This document shows positions 25,207 through 33,057 of a DNA stretch of 52,793 nucleotides, piece by piece (position 1 is the first letter of the stretch; each line of letters opens with the position of its first letter). The translations under genes were made by a program, and so were the position numbers. Source of the DNA: JASGDC01 sp047608145. GTDB lineage: Bacteria > Actinomycetota > Actinomycetes > Actinomycetales > Micrococcaceae. The notes beneath the pieces were generated by a model that searched no databases, was not told where the DNA came from, and saw only the letters and a list, made by a program, of their open reading frames with translations. Location: the NCBI GenBank assembly GCA_047608145.1, contig JASGDC010000026.1, forward strand, positions 1 to 52,793, written 5' to 3'.

Positions 25207-27780
25207 TTATTTTTGCACCAAAATTTCTGCTAACACACACTCCACATCATTTTCACTGACCACAATGGGCGAGAGTTTCAAATATCTGATTTCTGGAAAA
25301 TCGGCTTTTAATTGACACACACGCACAATAAAGAGTTTTAGTTTGCCCAACTGATAAGGAATCTTTATTCCTTTAAGTTCTTCAACTAGGAAACCTTCTA
25401 AGTCAGCCTTGTTCAACGGCAAAATTCGATAACCCTTACTTTCATCTTGTACTAATGACTTGCTCTCAAGATTAAATACCAAATAGTCGCCAATATACTC
25501 ATCTTCGATAATTTCTAAAGTACAAGTAAAGCCAACTTTAGGAGTTTTCCGAACTTCAAAAGTATTAATATCGTCATGCTTAAAAGTGTAGTGTAAATCC
25601 TTAACAGCTGCTTTTAATGCAGTAGCATCACCAAGGTTATCTTTTACATATTCCGTATTATTAAAACTACGTTTAGCTGAATTTTTTGGCTGCACCGTAA
25701 CTGGGTACTCCATGATTTTAGCTGCTTTAACACCTTGGTCAGTTTTAATGAAATTAACTTTAGGTAGTAAAGTTAATTCATAGATATCCATTAATTTAAG
25801 AGCATCTAAATGCTTTAACGGCCTAAGCTTGTCTTTAACTAGATAATCAAATTCCGCAAATAGTTTTTTTGCTTTGCTTAAATACACTGCCGGTGGCACC
25901 ACGAGTTCATCCGCTAATTTATTGTATTTAACTTTTTCCATTAAAATCATTACAGTTTCTAGCGCAGTTTCAATATCTGGCAGAATATTAATTTTCTTAA
26001 AAGCATTCTTAAAGTTCCACGGATTGGTACCGCTAACAGCAATAGTTAAAGTGTCTTTGCGCATTACATTTTCAACAGCGTGTAATAGTTCTTCTTCAAC
26101 AATCTCAACCGTAGGCACAATGAAACAAATTACTGCACCAATATTTTCGTCGTTGACTAGCTGCTCTACATTTTTAACGAAATGCTCATTACCTTTGTGC
26201 ATTGGAATTTCAAGCTTTTTTATAATATCCAAACCAAATTTATTAACAGCATGTGCAGCAATTCTAGCTACACCAGGAAAATTTGTAACGATTGCAACAC
26301 TGCCACCCTTTGGCAGTTTTTGTCTAGCTAAAACTGCTGAAACATTTAGCATTTTATCACTATTAGTAGTAGTGATAGCTCCCGCGTTATGTAAAAATTC
26401 TGAAATTAACTTCCTTGGATAAGGAATCTTACCTATTAAAATATCCTGCAATGGCACTACCCCGATTACTAACTGCTTTTTATTAGCAGTAAATTCCTTA
26501 ACAGCTCTTCCGAGTCCAGCAAGTGAGTCAAGGCTTTCCAGATAAAAAGCACCAACTTTACAGCGTAATGAGTTTTCCCAATAACGAATTAAGTCTATTG
26601 CCGTGATATCTACTGTATTTCCAGTAGATACCATTGTCGAAAACCCAAAATTGCGAGATATCATACGTTGATAGATAGAAATACCCATGGCATAAGATTG
26701 CGTCGCTAACCCAAACTTTTCATGATTAAATTCTGCCATTGCAAATGAAGCATTTAACTTGTGCTTTCTAGTGTTATTAATAAAACCTAAAGATGCTGGA
26801 CCTACAATGCGCAACCCATACTTCTTTGCTTCTTTTACAATGCGTTGCTGTAACTGCGCTGCTTTGGAGCGCCCTTTAGTACTTTCTAGCTCCCACTCGT
26901 CAAAACCTGCAGTGTATATAACTGCAGCTTTGACACCAGCTTGACCACATTCTCTGATTACCTCAAAAACTGATTCATTTGGAACTGCAATTAACGCTAC
27001 ATCTACTGATACTGGAACATCTTTAATAGTGGTGTAATTTTTATTACCAGCTAACTCAATTGCTTCGGAGTTAACAGTAAATATGGGGCCATCGAAGTTT
27101 GATTCAACAACTTGATATGCCAACTTACCGCCCAGGCTACCTTTATCCCGACTTGCCCCAATAATTGCCACATTTTTTGGTTCTAAAAATGCTTTAACAC
27201 CATTTACCGTAGCTGCTACCGCTCGTTCATACTTTTTTTGTTCGCTCTCATTGGTAGGCTCTATTCCAAAACTTATATGGAGTAACCCATCACGCATTTC
27301 TTTTTCGTACTTAAAGCCGGAGTTTTTAAAAACTCGAATCATAGCATCATTTTCCGGAAGTAAGTCAGCTTCAAAAGTGGTAATACTGTTATCTAAAGCA
27401 ACTTTTGCTAACTCTTCAAGAAATAACTGCGACATTCCTCTGCCTTGATAAGCGTCTGCTACGTTAAATGCAATTTCCGCATTATTAGTATCATCAAGAC
27501 GATCGTAACGGGCTATCCCGATTATGTCGCCACCACGAAGTGCGACGAATGCCATCCGATCTTTATAATCTAGCCAAGTAAAATGAATTAAATCTTTAAC
27601 ACTTATTTTTTCTCGATAAGTAAAAAACCGCAAGTAAATGGAACGTTTTGATTGCCGAGAATGAAACTTTTGAAGTCCCTGAATATCAGCTGGCACAATA
27701 GGACGAATGATAACTGCACTTCCGTCTTTAAGCACTACCTCTTTGCGTAAAGCAGCAGGGTAAATTGTATCTTTAACCAT
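25207..27780 (-). CDS. GNAT acetyltransferase fused to an acyl-CoA synthetase (NDP-forming)-like protein
   Basis: An 857-residue fusion. The N-terminal GNAT domain (about 1-160) shows IRPIVPADIQGLQKFH and acetyl-CoA loop QGRGMSQLFLEE. A Rossmann CoA-binding domain (NVAIIGASRDKGSLGGKLAY), a succinyl-CoA-ligase-like domain and an ATP-grasp-like C-terminus follow. Similar Pat proteins acetylate acetyl-CoA synthetase and other enzymes. Here GNAT is N-terminal, the order seen in actinobacteria and opposite to E. coli PatZ. The ligase segment VAIVTNFPGVARIAAH deviates from the canonical NAGGPG loop, so the ligase part may only sense CoA esters. The start is ATG 27780 with GAGG upstream; ATG 27789 is possible. 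Confidence 0.85.
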   Translation of the reverse strand: MVKDTIYPAALRKEVVLKDGSAVIIRPIVPADIQGLQKFHSRQSKRSIYLRFFTYREKISVKDLIHFTWLDYKDRMAFVALRGGDIIGIARYDRLDDTNNAEIAFNVADAYQGRGMSQLFLEELAKVALDNSITTFEADLLPENDAMIRVFKNSGFKYEKEMRDGLLHISFGIEPTNESEQKKYERAVAATVNGVKAFLEPKNVAIIGASRDKGSLGGKLAYQVVESNFDGPIFTVNSEAIELAGNKNYTTIKDVPVSVDVALIAVPNESVFEVIRECGQAGVKAAVIYTAGFDEWELESTKGRSKAAQLQQRIVKEAKKYGLRIVGPASLGFINNTRKHKLNASFAMAEFNHEKFGLATQSYAMGISIYQRMISRNFGFSTMVSTGNTVDITAIDLIRYWENSLRCKVGAFYLESLDSLAGLGRAVKEFTANKKQLVIGVVPLQDILIGKIPYPRKLISEFLHNAGAITTTNSDKMLNVSAVLARQKLPKGGSVAIVTNFPGVARIAAHAVNKFGLDIIKKLEIPMHKGNEHFVKNVEQLVNDENIGAVICFIVPTVEIVEEELLHAVENVMRKDTLTIAVSGTNPWNFKNAFKKINILPDIETALETVMILMEKVKYNKLADELVVPPAVYLSKAKKLFAEFDYLVKDKLRPLKHLDALKLMDIYELTLLPKVNFIKTDQGVKAAKIMEYPVTVQPKNSAKRSFNNTEYVKDNLGDATALKAAVKDLHYTFKHDDINTFEVRKTPKVGFTCTLEIIEDEYIGDYLVFNLESKSLVQDESKGYRILPLNKADLEGFLVEELKGIKIPYQLGKLKLFIVRVCQLKADFPEIRYLKLSPIVVSENDVECVLAEILVQK

Positions 27781-27848
27781 AAAGGCCATCCTCGGCAAGT
27801 AAGGGATTTTATAGTTATTTTAACACGCAAGGCTTAGTAAGATTAGCG

Positions 27849-27854
27849 TATAAT
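27849..27854 (+). promoter_or_regulatory. -10 element of parC, apparently leaderless
   Basis: A perfect TATAAT ends 7 nt before the parC ATG (27862), so transcription would begin at or next to the A of the start codon. No ribosome binding site precedes the ATG. No good -35 is seen. Confidence 0.65.
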
Positions 27855-27861
27855 TTAACGT

Positions 27862-30330
27862 ATGCTGTCAAACGAACAGATTCACGATATTGATGTCACC
27901 GATGAAATGGAAACCTCATACCTAGAGTATGCATATTCTGTAATTTTCTCTAGGGCACTTCCAGATGCCCGAGACGGCTTAAAACCAGTACAACGCCGCA
28001 TCCTCTATATGATGGATGAAATGGGATTAAATCCTGATAAAGGTCATGTAAAATCAGCTCGTGTTATTGGTGAAGTTATGGGAAAACTTCATCCACATGG
28101 TGATAGTGCTATCTATGATGCACTAGTACGCATGTCTCAAGACTTCTCATTACGCCTTCCATTAATTGATGGCCACGGTAACTTCGGTTCTTTGGATGAC
28201 GGTCCAGCGGCTTCGCGTTATACCGAAGCACGTTTAGCACCAGCAGCCTTGTTAATGACTCAAAATCTAGATGAAGATGTCGTAGATTTTGTCCCAAATT
28301 ACGATAATCAAATCTTCCAACCGGAAGTATTACCTGCAGCCTATCCTAACCTATTAGTTAACGGTGCTTCTGGTATTGCGGTAGGCATGGCCACTAATAT
28401 GGCACCACATAACCTCAATGAGACTATTGCTGGAGCCATCCATTTACTTGAAAATCCTGATGCTGCCACTGAAGATCTCATGCGTTTCATTCCAGGACCT
28501 GACTTACCAACTGGCGGGAAGATTATTGGGTTAAGTGGCATTAAAGAAGCTTATGAAACTGGTCGCGGTTCTTTCAAGACACGAGCCAAAGCCGAAATTA
28601 CCAAAATAACTGCTCGTAAAAACGGTATTACTTTTACTGAACTTCCCTACTCTGTGGGACCAGAAAAAATTATTGCCCGCACTAAGGTTGCTGTGCAACA
28701 GAAAAAAATTCAAGGCATTTCTGACATTATTGATTTAACCGACCGCAAAAAAGGTACCCAACTTGTAGTTGAATTAAAAGCTGGTTATAACCCTCAAGCA
28801 GTATTAGAACAACTTTATCGTCACACTCCTTTAGAAGAATCTTTCGGCATCAATAATGTGGTACTAGTTGATGGACAGCCACAAACTCTCGGCTTAAAAG
28901 ATTTACTTTCTGTCTATGTAAAACATCGTCTTAGTGTGGTGCAACGCCGTGCCAACTATCGTTTTAAAAAGAAACAAGATCGCTTACATCTCGTTGACGG
29001 TTTATTACTGGCAATGATTGATATTGATAAAGTTATCGCAATCATCCGGGAATCGGATGAAGCTAAACAAGCACGTAAAGAATTGCAAGATACTTTTGAA
29101 TTAAGTGAAATTCAAGCAAACTATATTTTAGATTTGCGTTTACGCCAGTTAACTAAGTTCTCAAAAATTGAGTTAGAAAAAGAAAAGAAAGCATTACTGC
29201 GTGAGATAGCTAAATTAAAAAAGATTTTGGATTCCGAAACAGAACTTCGTAATGTAGTAATTTCAGAACTACGTGAGGTAGCAGAAGAGCATGCCACTGC
29301 TCGTCGTACTATTTTAATGGAAAGTGAAAATAGCAGTGTTAAATCAGCTGAAAAATTAGAACTCAAAATTAAAGATAATCCATGTTTCGTTTTACTTTCA
29401 GCTTCTGGACAATTAGCTCGTACTCAAGAACAAACTTTGCCTGACGATCCTTTCCATAACCGTGCTGCTCATGATGTTTTACTATCTGTACTTCCAGCAA
29501 CTGTCCGGGGCAAAGTCGCTGCTATCACTAATCAAGGCCGAATGATACGCCTTGAAGTAATAGAGTTTCCAGTTTTGCCGAATGCTACCCAATCACTACA
29601 AGTCGCTGGTGGTGCCCCAACTAATGAATTTATTGATTTAAAAACTAACGAGCACATAATTGGAATTGTTAATCTTGAGGATGACGATGCTGGCATTGTG
29701 CTAGGCACAAAACAAGGTATCGTTAAACGGGTCACGGTAGGCTGGCCAGTAAAAGAAGATGAATGGGAAGTAATTACTCTTAAGGAAGATGATGAAATCC
29801 TAAATGCAATTTCACTTCCTGATAGCCACTATGAACTAGTTTTCATTACGCAAAATGCTCAATTGTTACACTATTCAGCAAATATTGTGCGACCACAAGG
29901 TCGCAGTGGTGCTGGAGTTGCTGGCATTAAATTAGCAAAAAATGATAATGTTATCTTCTTTGGTGCAGTTAACCCAGAAAGACAAAACGCAGTCTTAACC
30001 ATAACCGCTAAAAGTAGCGAAAGGCCTCATGGCTCAGCTAAATTATCAGATTTTACGGAGTTTCCAAGTAAAGGTCGCGCCACTCTTGGCGTTAAGGCAC
30101 AGCGCTTCTTATCAGGTGAAACAAAGCTGCAATTAGCTTATGTTGGTCAAGCTCCGTTACTGACAGCCAATATTAACTCTGAACCTGTAGAGTTTATCAA
30201 TGACTACGCAAAACGTGATGCCTCTGGCACGACTCTTGAGTTTGAAATTAGTGAAGTTGGGCCAAACTTAGCAGCTAACTCAACTCCCGTTCAAATAGCC
30301 TCTGATACTACTCCAGAAACATTATTTTAA
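27862..30330 (+). CDS. parC: DNA topoisomerase IV subunit A
   Basis: An 822-residue breakage-reunion subunit of a type IIA topoisomerase. Visible: the N-terminal EYAYSVIFSRALPDARDGLK; the quinolone-pocket segment HPHGDSAIYDALVRM with the wild-type Ser and Asp; SRYTEARLA with catalytic Tyr; the coiled coil; and C-terminal beta-pinwheel repeats. Called ParC rather than GyrA because the window also has a ParE-like gene, GHGNFGSLDDGPAASRYTEA lacks the gyrase insertion, and no GyrA box is obvious. GyrA remains the alternative. It has its own likely leaderless promoter. Confidence 0.88.
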   Translation: MLSNEQIHDIDVTDEMETSYLEYAYSVIFSRALPDARDGLKPVQRRILYMMDEMGLNPDKGHVKSARVIGEVMGKLHPHGDSAIYDALVRMSQDFSLRLPLIDGHGNFGSLDDGPAASRYTEARLAPAALLMTQNLDEDVVDFVPNYDNQIFQPEVLPAAYPNLLVNGASGIAVGMATNMAPHNLNETIAGAIHLLENPDAATEDLMRFIPGPDLPTGGKIIGLSGIKEAYETGRGSFKTRAKAEITKITARKNGITFTELPYSVGPEKIIARTKVAVQQKKIQGISDIIDLTDRKKGTQLVVELKAGYNPQAVLEQLYRHTPLEESFGINNVVLVDGQPQTLGLKDLLSVYVKHRLSVVQRRANYRFKKKQDRLHLVDGLLLAMIDIDKVIAIIRESDEAKQARKELQDTFELSEIQANYILDLRLRQLTKFSKIELEKEKKALLREIAKLKKILDSETELRNVVISELREVAEEHATARRTILMESENSSVKSAEKLELKIKDNPCFVLLSASGQLARTQEQTLPDDPFHNRAAHDVLLSVLPATVRGKVAAITNQGRMIRLEVIEFPVLPNATQSLQVAGGAPTNEFIDLKTNEHIIGIVNLEDDDAGIVLGTKQGIVKRVTVGWPVKEDEWEVITLKEDDEILNAISLPDSHYELVFITQNAQLLHYSANIVRPQGRSGAGVAGIKLAKNDNVIFFGAVNPERQNAVLTITAKSSERPHGSAKLSDFTEFPSKGRATLGVKAQRFLSGETKLQLAYVGQAPLLTANINSEPVEFINDYAKRDASGTTLEFEISEVGPNLAANSTPVQIASDTTPETLF

Positions 30331-30345
30331 TTTGATTAAGTTTTT

Positions 30346-30428
30346 TTACACTTATCTAAATAAAAGTGAAAAAATACATCATTATGCTTTGGCATAAAAT
30401 GTATACGCACTGTTAGAATTAAGTGTAA
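30346..30428 (+). promoter_or_regulatory. Regulatory region of the murQ operon with nested inverted repeats
   Basis: An outer pair TTACACTTA (30346-30354) and TAAGTGTAA (30420-30428) is an exact 9-bp inverted repeat. An inner palindrome TACAT-N2-TTATGC (30375-30387) with GCATAA-N-ATGTA (30392-30403) has a 4-nt centre. Such symmetry before a MurNAc catabolic operon suggests a MurR/RpiR-like or other repressor site. The regulator itself is not in the window. Confidence 0.55.
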
Positions 30429-30452
30429 GTGTAAATCAAAGGAGATGGGACT

Positions 30453-31376
30453 ATGAGTAAAGATAAGCTACGTGAGCAGCTCGAGACCATGGCAACAGAG
30501 TCAGTTAATAAAGACTACTCAAATATCGATACAATCAGTACTGAAGAAGCAGCAAAGCTTATGAATGCTGGAGACCAGCAAGTACCAATCGTAATTGAAA
30601 AACTAATACCAGAAATCGCAAAAATTGTAGATGAGATTTATCCGCGCATGGAAAAAGGTGGACGTTTAATCTACATCGGTTCAGGTACGGCAGGTCGTCT
30701 AGGCGTTTTAGACGCTTCAGAATGTCCACCGACTTTCAATACTGACCCTAGCCAGGTAGTTGGTGTCATCTCTGGTGGTAACACTGCACTTACTAACGCT
30801 GTAGAAGGTGCTGAGGATGATCGCGATCTTGCGGTAACTGATCTAGAAAAACTAGAACTTACTGAAAACGACACCGTAGTTGGTATCTCTGCTTCAGGAC
30901 GTACTCCATATGCAGTTTCTGGTGTGGAATATGCAAAGAAGCAAGGTGCTATTACTGTAGGTCTATCTTGTAACGCTAACTCAGAGTTAGCTGAAAAAGC
31001 AGACTATGGACTAGAAGTTGTAGTTGGTCCAGAGTTCATATCTGGTTCTACTCGCCTAAAGTCAGGTACTGCACAAAAACTAGTATGTAATATGCTTTCT
31101 ACGCTTACTATGGTTAAACTAGGTAAGACTTACGGAAACCTAATGGTTGATGTTCGTTCTTCAAATGAAAAACTAATTGCACGCTCATGGCGTATCGTAA
31201 AGCAAGCAACTGATGCTCCTGATGCTGATGTTGACAAAGCAATGGAAGAATATGATGGCGATGTTAAGCTTTCAATTCTTAGTATTCTAACTGGTGCTGA
31301 CAAGAAAGATGTAACTAGTGCTTTGGACGAGGCTAACGGTCGACTTCGTGAAGCAGTAAACTCACTTAATAAGTAA
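30453..31376 (+). CDS. murQ: N-acetylmuramic acid 6-phosphate etherase
   Basis: A 307-residue enzyme that cleaves the lactyl ether of MurNAc-6-P to give GlcNAc-6-P, part of cell-wall sugar recycling. The SIS-domain signature is clear: YIGSGTAGRLGVLDASECPP, then GVISGGNTAL and VEGAEDD, and FISGSTRLKSGTAQKLVCNM. The C-terminus is slightly longer than the SIS core, as usual. GGAGATGGG provides the ribosome binding site. The next gene, 13 bp away, is a PTS permease, so uptake and processing are coupled. Confidence 0.96.
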   Translation: MSKDKLREQLETMATESVNKDYSNIDTISTEEAAKLMNAGDQQVPIVIEKLIPEIAKIVDEIYPRMEKGGRLIYIGSGTAGRLGVLDASECPPTFNTDPSQVVGVISGGNTALTNAVEGAEDDRDLAVTDLEKLELTENDTVVGISASGRTPYAVSGVEYAKKQGAITVGLSCNANSELAEKADYGLEVVVGPEFISGSTRLKSGTAQKLVCNMLSTLTMVKLGKTYGNLMVDVRSSNEKLIARSWRIVKQATDAPDADVDKAMEEYDGDVKLSILSILTGADKKDVTSALDEANGRLREAVNSLNK

Positions 31377-31389
31377 TTAAAGGATAAAA

Positions 31390-32889
31390 ATGTCTGATTA
31401 TAACGAAAGTGCTAAGAATATTGTTGGCGCCCTCGGTGGCTCTGGCAATATTGAAGAAATTGAAAACTGTATCACACGTTTACGTGTTACAGTTACAGAT
31501 GAATCAAAAATTGATGAAGGAACCCTGAAGAGTCTTCCTGAAGCAATGGGCGTGGTTCCTGGTAAGACTACTCAAATTATTCTTGGCCCAGGTAAAGTTG
31601 ATAAAACTTACGATGCAGTAGATGAACTACTTAAATCACAGCCTAAAGTTGCGGGCAATTCAGGGTCTGCTTCAGCTGGTTCTAATGAAGATGCTGAGGA
31701 TTTAGCAGCTAAAGGTGCTGCTATAAAAGCAGAGCAGAAAAAGAAGAACGATACTCCTATCAAGAACTTACTTCGTAAAGTTGCCAACATCTTCGTACCA
31801 TTGATTCCAGCCCTTATCGGTTGTGGTATTATCGCGGCTGTTGAAGGTTTGGTTGCTAACTTAGTAACAGCTGGTGTTACTCCTTGGCTTACTGGTCTAG
31901 TACCTGCATTGAAGGCAATGTCTTCAGCATTCATGGGATTCCTAGCAATCTTTGTGGGTATGAATGCAGCTAAAGAATTTGGTGGTACTCCAATTATCGG
32001 TGGTGCTATCGCGTCTATAATTCCATTCGCAGGTGTTGCAGACATCAAAGTATTCGGTGAAGCATTAGTTCCTGGTCGCGGTGGTGTACTTGGTGCACTA
32101 TTCGCTGCAGTACTAGGTGCTTACATTGAGCGTTGGGCACGTAAGTGGGCTCCAGATTCTCTAAGTATGCTAATTGTACCTACTGTAACTATTTTGCTAA
32201 CTGGTCTAGCAACTATTTACATCTTGATGACAGTATTCGGTTACGTTGCAGATGGTATCGGCATCGGTGCTGACTGGCTATTACTACATGGTGGTATCAT
32301 TGCGGCTCCAGTACTAGCTGGCGTATTCTTGCCAATGGTAATGCTAGGTCTACACCAGGCATTAATTCCAATTCACACTACACTTATCCAGCAGGATGGT
32401 TACACTGTATTGCTTCCTATTTTGGCAATGGCTGGTGGTGGCCAGGTTGGTGCTGCAATTGCAATTTACCAGAAGCTTAAAGACAATAAGAGCCTTCGCA
32501 ACACAATTAAATCTGCACTTCCTGCAGGTTTCTTAGGTGTTGGTGAGCCTTTGATTTATGGTGTATCTTTGCCACTAGGTAAACCATTCATGACTGCTTG
32601 TTTCGGTGGTGCCGTTGGCGGTCTATTCATGGGTATCTTCTCACAGTTCATGGGAATTACCGTAGGTTCCAAAGCCATTGGACCTAGTGGTCTAGCTTTG
32701 CTGCCGCTACTCGATGGTTCACATGGTTTCTTACCAGCGTTCTTCGTATACTTAGGTGGTTTGATTACTGCATACATCAGCGGTTACCTAATCACTATGA
32801 AGTGGGGCTTCACTCAAGACACACTTGATGAAGCAGCTTCTTACGATGAAATCTCTAACGAAAACAACCCAATGGCTGCTCTTAAGTAA
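31390..32889 (+). CDS. murP: PTS sugar permease, EIIB-EIIC (MurNAc-type by context)
   Basis: A 499-residue phosphotransferase permease. The EIIB domain (residues 1-85) carries the phosphorylated Cys in EEIENCITRLRVTV; a linker rich in Ala, Ser and Gly follows; the EIIC domain (about 115-480) has 10 hydrophobic segments and the sugar-binding motif GVGEPLIYGVSLPL. There is no EIIA domain, as in E. coli MurP, which borrows EIIA-Glc. The MurNAc specificity is inferred from murQ next door; glucose or trehalose permeases have the same architecture. Confidence 0.85.
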   Translation: MSDYNESAKNIVGALGGSGNIEEIENCITRLRVTVTDESKIDEGTLKSLPEAMGVVPGKTTQIILGPGKVDKTYDAVDELLKSQPKVAGNSGSASAGSNEDAEDLAAKGAAIKAEQKKKNDTPIKNLLRKVANIFVPLIPALIGCGIIAAVEGLVANLVTAGVTPWLTGLVPALKAMSSAFMGFLAIFVGMNAAKEFGGTPIIGGAIASIIPFAGVADIKVFGEALVPGRGGVLGALFAAVLGAYIERWARKWAPDSLSMLIVPTVTILLTGLATIYILMTVFGYVADGIGIGADWLLLHGGIIAAPVLAGVFLPMVMLGLHQALIPIHTTLIQQDGYTVLLPILAMAGGGQVGAAIAIYQKLKDNKSLRNTIKSALPAGFLGVGEPLIYGVSLPLGKPFMTACFGGAVGGLFMGIFSQFMGITVGSKAIGPSGLALLPLLDGSHGFLPAFFVYLGGLITAYISGYLITMKWGFTQDTLDEAASYDEISNENNPMAALK

Positions 32890-32907
32890 TACACTTAAAT
32901 ACAAATT

Positions 32908-32945
32908 AAAATTGCCTCCTACTCGATTGAATAGGAGGCAATTTT
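32908..32945. terminator. Bidirectional terminator between murP and cydDC
   Basis: A perfect 14-bp stem (32908-32921 with 32932-32945; arm AAAATTGCCTCCTA) with a 10-nt loop. A-run and T-run borders make it functional in both directions, suiting the convergent genes. Confidence 0.9.
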
Positions 32946-32977
32946 ATACCGTTTTCTATTTGTTTAAGCTTATTTGA

Positions 32978-33032
32978 CGTCTACTCATTACAAATGAGAG
33001 CATATTTTAGACTCATTTGTAATGAGTAGACG
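32978..33032. repeat. 21-bp perfect inverted repeat
   Basis: CGTCTACTCATTACAAATGAG (21 bp; 32978-32998) is repeated exactly in reverse complement at 33012-33032 around a 13-nt loop. It lies between the terminator above and the cydDC stop. It lacks a flanking T-run, so a second terminator is unlikely. It could be an mRNA-stabilising 3' stem for cydDC or a palindromic mobile remnant. Confidence 0.9.
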
Positions 33033-33057
33033 CCATTTAGTTGATTGAGATTGCTAA

